Program-made: the position numbers and the translations under genes | Assembly: GCF_008795955.1 (NCBI RefSeq) | Contig: NZ_VMHN01000002.1 | Location: 620,001-684,000, forward strand | Length of the DNA: 64,000 bases | Source: Marinobacter denitrificans | GTDB lineage: Bacteria; Pseudomonadota; Gammaproteobacteria; Pseudomonadales; Oleiphilaceae | Reading direction: 5' to 3' | In this document: positions 63,890-64,000 of the stretch, one piece after another | Layout: each line of letters opens with the position of its first letter | Position numbering within the stretch: position 1 is the first letter of the stretch | The notes under the pieces: generated by a model | Database searches by the model: none | Told to the model about the DNA's origin: nothing | What the model saw: only the letters and a program-made list of their open reading frames with translations

Positions 63890-64000
63890 TTATACCGTTC
63901 CTCGTTCCGCTTCGGTGTTGCCTACGTCGCCGCTGACCGGAACAGTGTCATCCGCGCGATCCAGCACCGGCCGGTAACGGAAGAAGTCGAAGATATATAG
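63890..64000 (-). CDS. C-terminal fragment, probably NorB (nitric oxide reductase large subunit)
   Basis: Thirty-six codons and the stop TAA of a gene entering from the right. The end reads FDFFRYRPVLDRADDTVPVSGDVGN followed by a short polar tail. The norQ start is one base beyond its stop. In nor operons the gene before norQ is usually norB, so this is the likeliest identity, but the fragment is too short to prove it. Confidence 0.6.
   Translation of the reverse strand, partial: LYIFDFFRYRPVLDRADDTVPVSGDVGNTEAERGTV

Noticed and set aside
63890..64000. Independent small gene at the right edge
   Set aside because: The frame is open to the edge and its stop is one base before norQ, so it is the tail of an upstream operon gene.

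Overview
The window looks like chromosomal DNA of a marine gammaproteobacterium. Gene content and protein style (SelD fused to an NADH-dehydrogenase-like domain next to a SenB-type glycosyltransferase, NorQ/NorD, many LysR and c-di-GMP proteins, moderately high GC) suggest Marinobacter or a close relative. This is inferred from recognition, without any database search. No rRNA, tRNA, CRISPR array, prophage or insertion sequence was seen, and no gene-free stretch exceeds 300 bases.

Layout. 1-8.5 kb: a truncated patatin-like lipase, a large DUF6351 lipoprotein, an ECHDC3-like enoyl-CoA hydratase homologue, an ABC-2 exporter with a coupled DUF192 lipoprotein, and three hypothetical proteins. 8.7-15.8 kb: a putative selenium uptake and activation locus. 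It holds a PhnCDE-like ABC transporter with a fused double permease, a SenB-type selenosugar synthase, a SelD fusion protein, and a coiled-coil/Lys-Ala-rich/helix-hairpin-helix protein coupled to SelD. 15.9-25.6 kb: a PilZ-like protein, a GNAT-nitrilase fusion, a Cache chemoreceptor, a periplasmic binding protein, a DUF4442 thioesterase, RecQ, a PlsC-like acyltransferase and a carboxylesterase.

25.6-40 kb: a complete glycogen/alpha-glucan island. glgP-glgA-glgB run leftward; glgC, a GH57 enzyme, malQ, a PilZ protein, an SDR and a second glgP run rightward from a shared intergenic region. Between them they cover ADP-glucose synthesis, elongation, branching, phosphorolysis and maltodextrin recycling. 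40-46 kb: TrkH, an outer-membrane barrel, AcpH overlapping a retropepsin-like protein, an Xre/RES toxin-antitoxin pair, a LysR regulator and two convergent DUF1127 micro-proteins. 46-51.3 kb: an MFS protein, then an ATP-grasp enzyme divergent from a large protein carrying a candidate Cys-His-Asn (papain-like) triad. I consider this last pair the best candidate for an undescribed system.

51.3-57.3 kb: an exported Rid protein, two LysR regulators each divergent from a target (a GST; wrbA-MFS) with visible palindromes, and a YdeI-like protein. 57.3-64 kb: a PAS-GGDEF-EAL protein co-directional with a methanogen-output-domain sensor, a 44-residue membrane peptide, an ACT protein, and norD-norQ with the tail of an upstream gene, probably norB. 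The right-hand end therefore belongs to a denitrification (nitric oxide reductase) locus.
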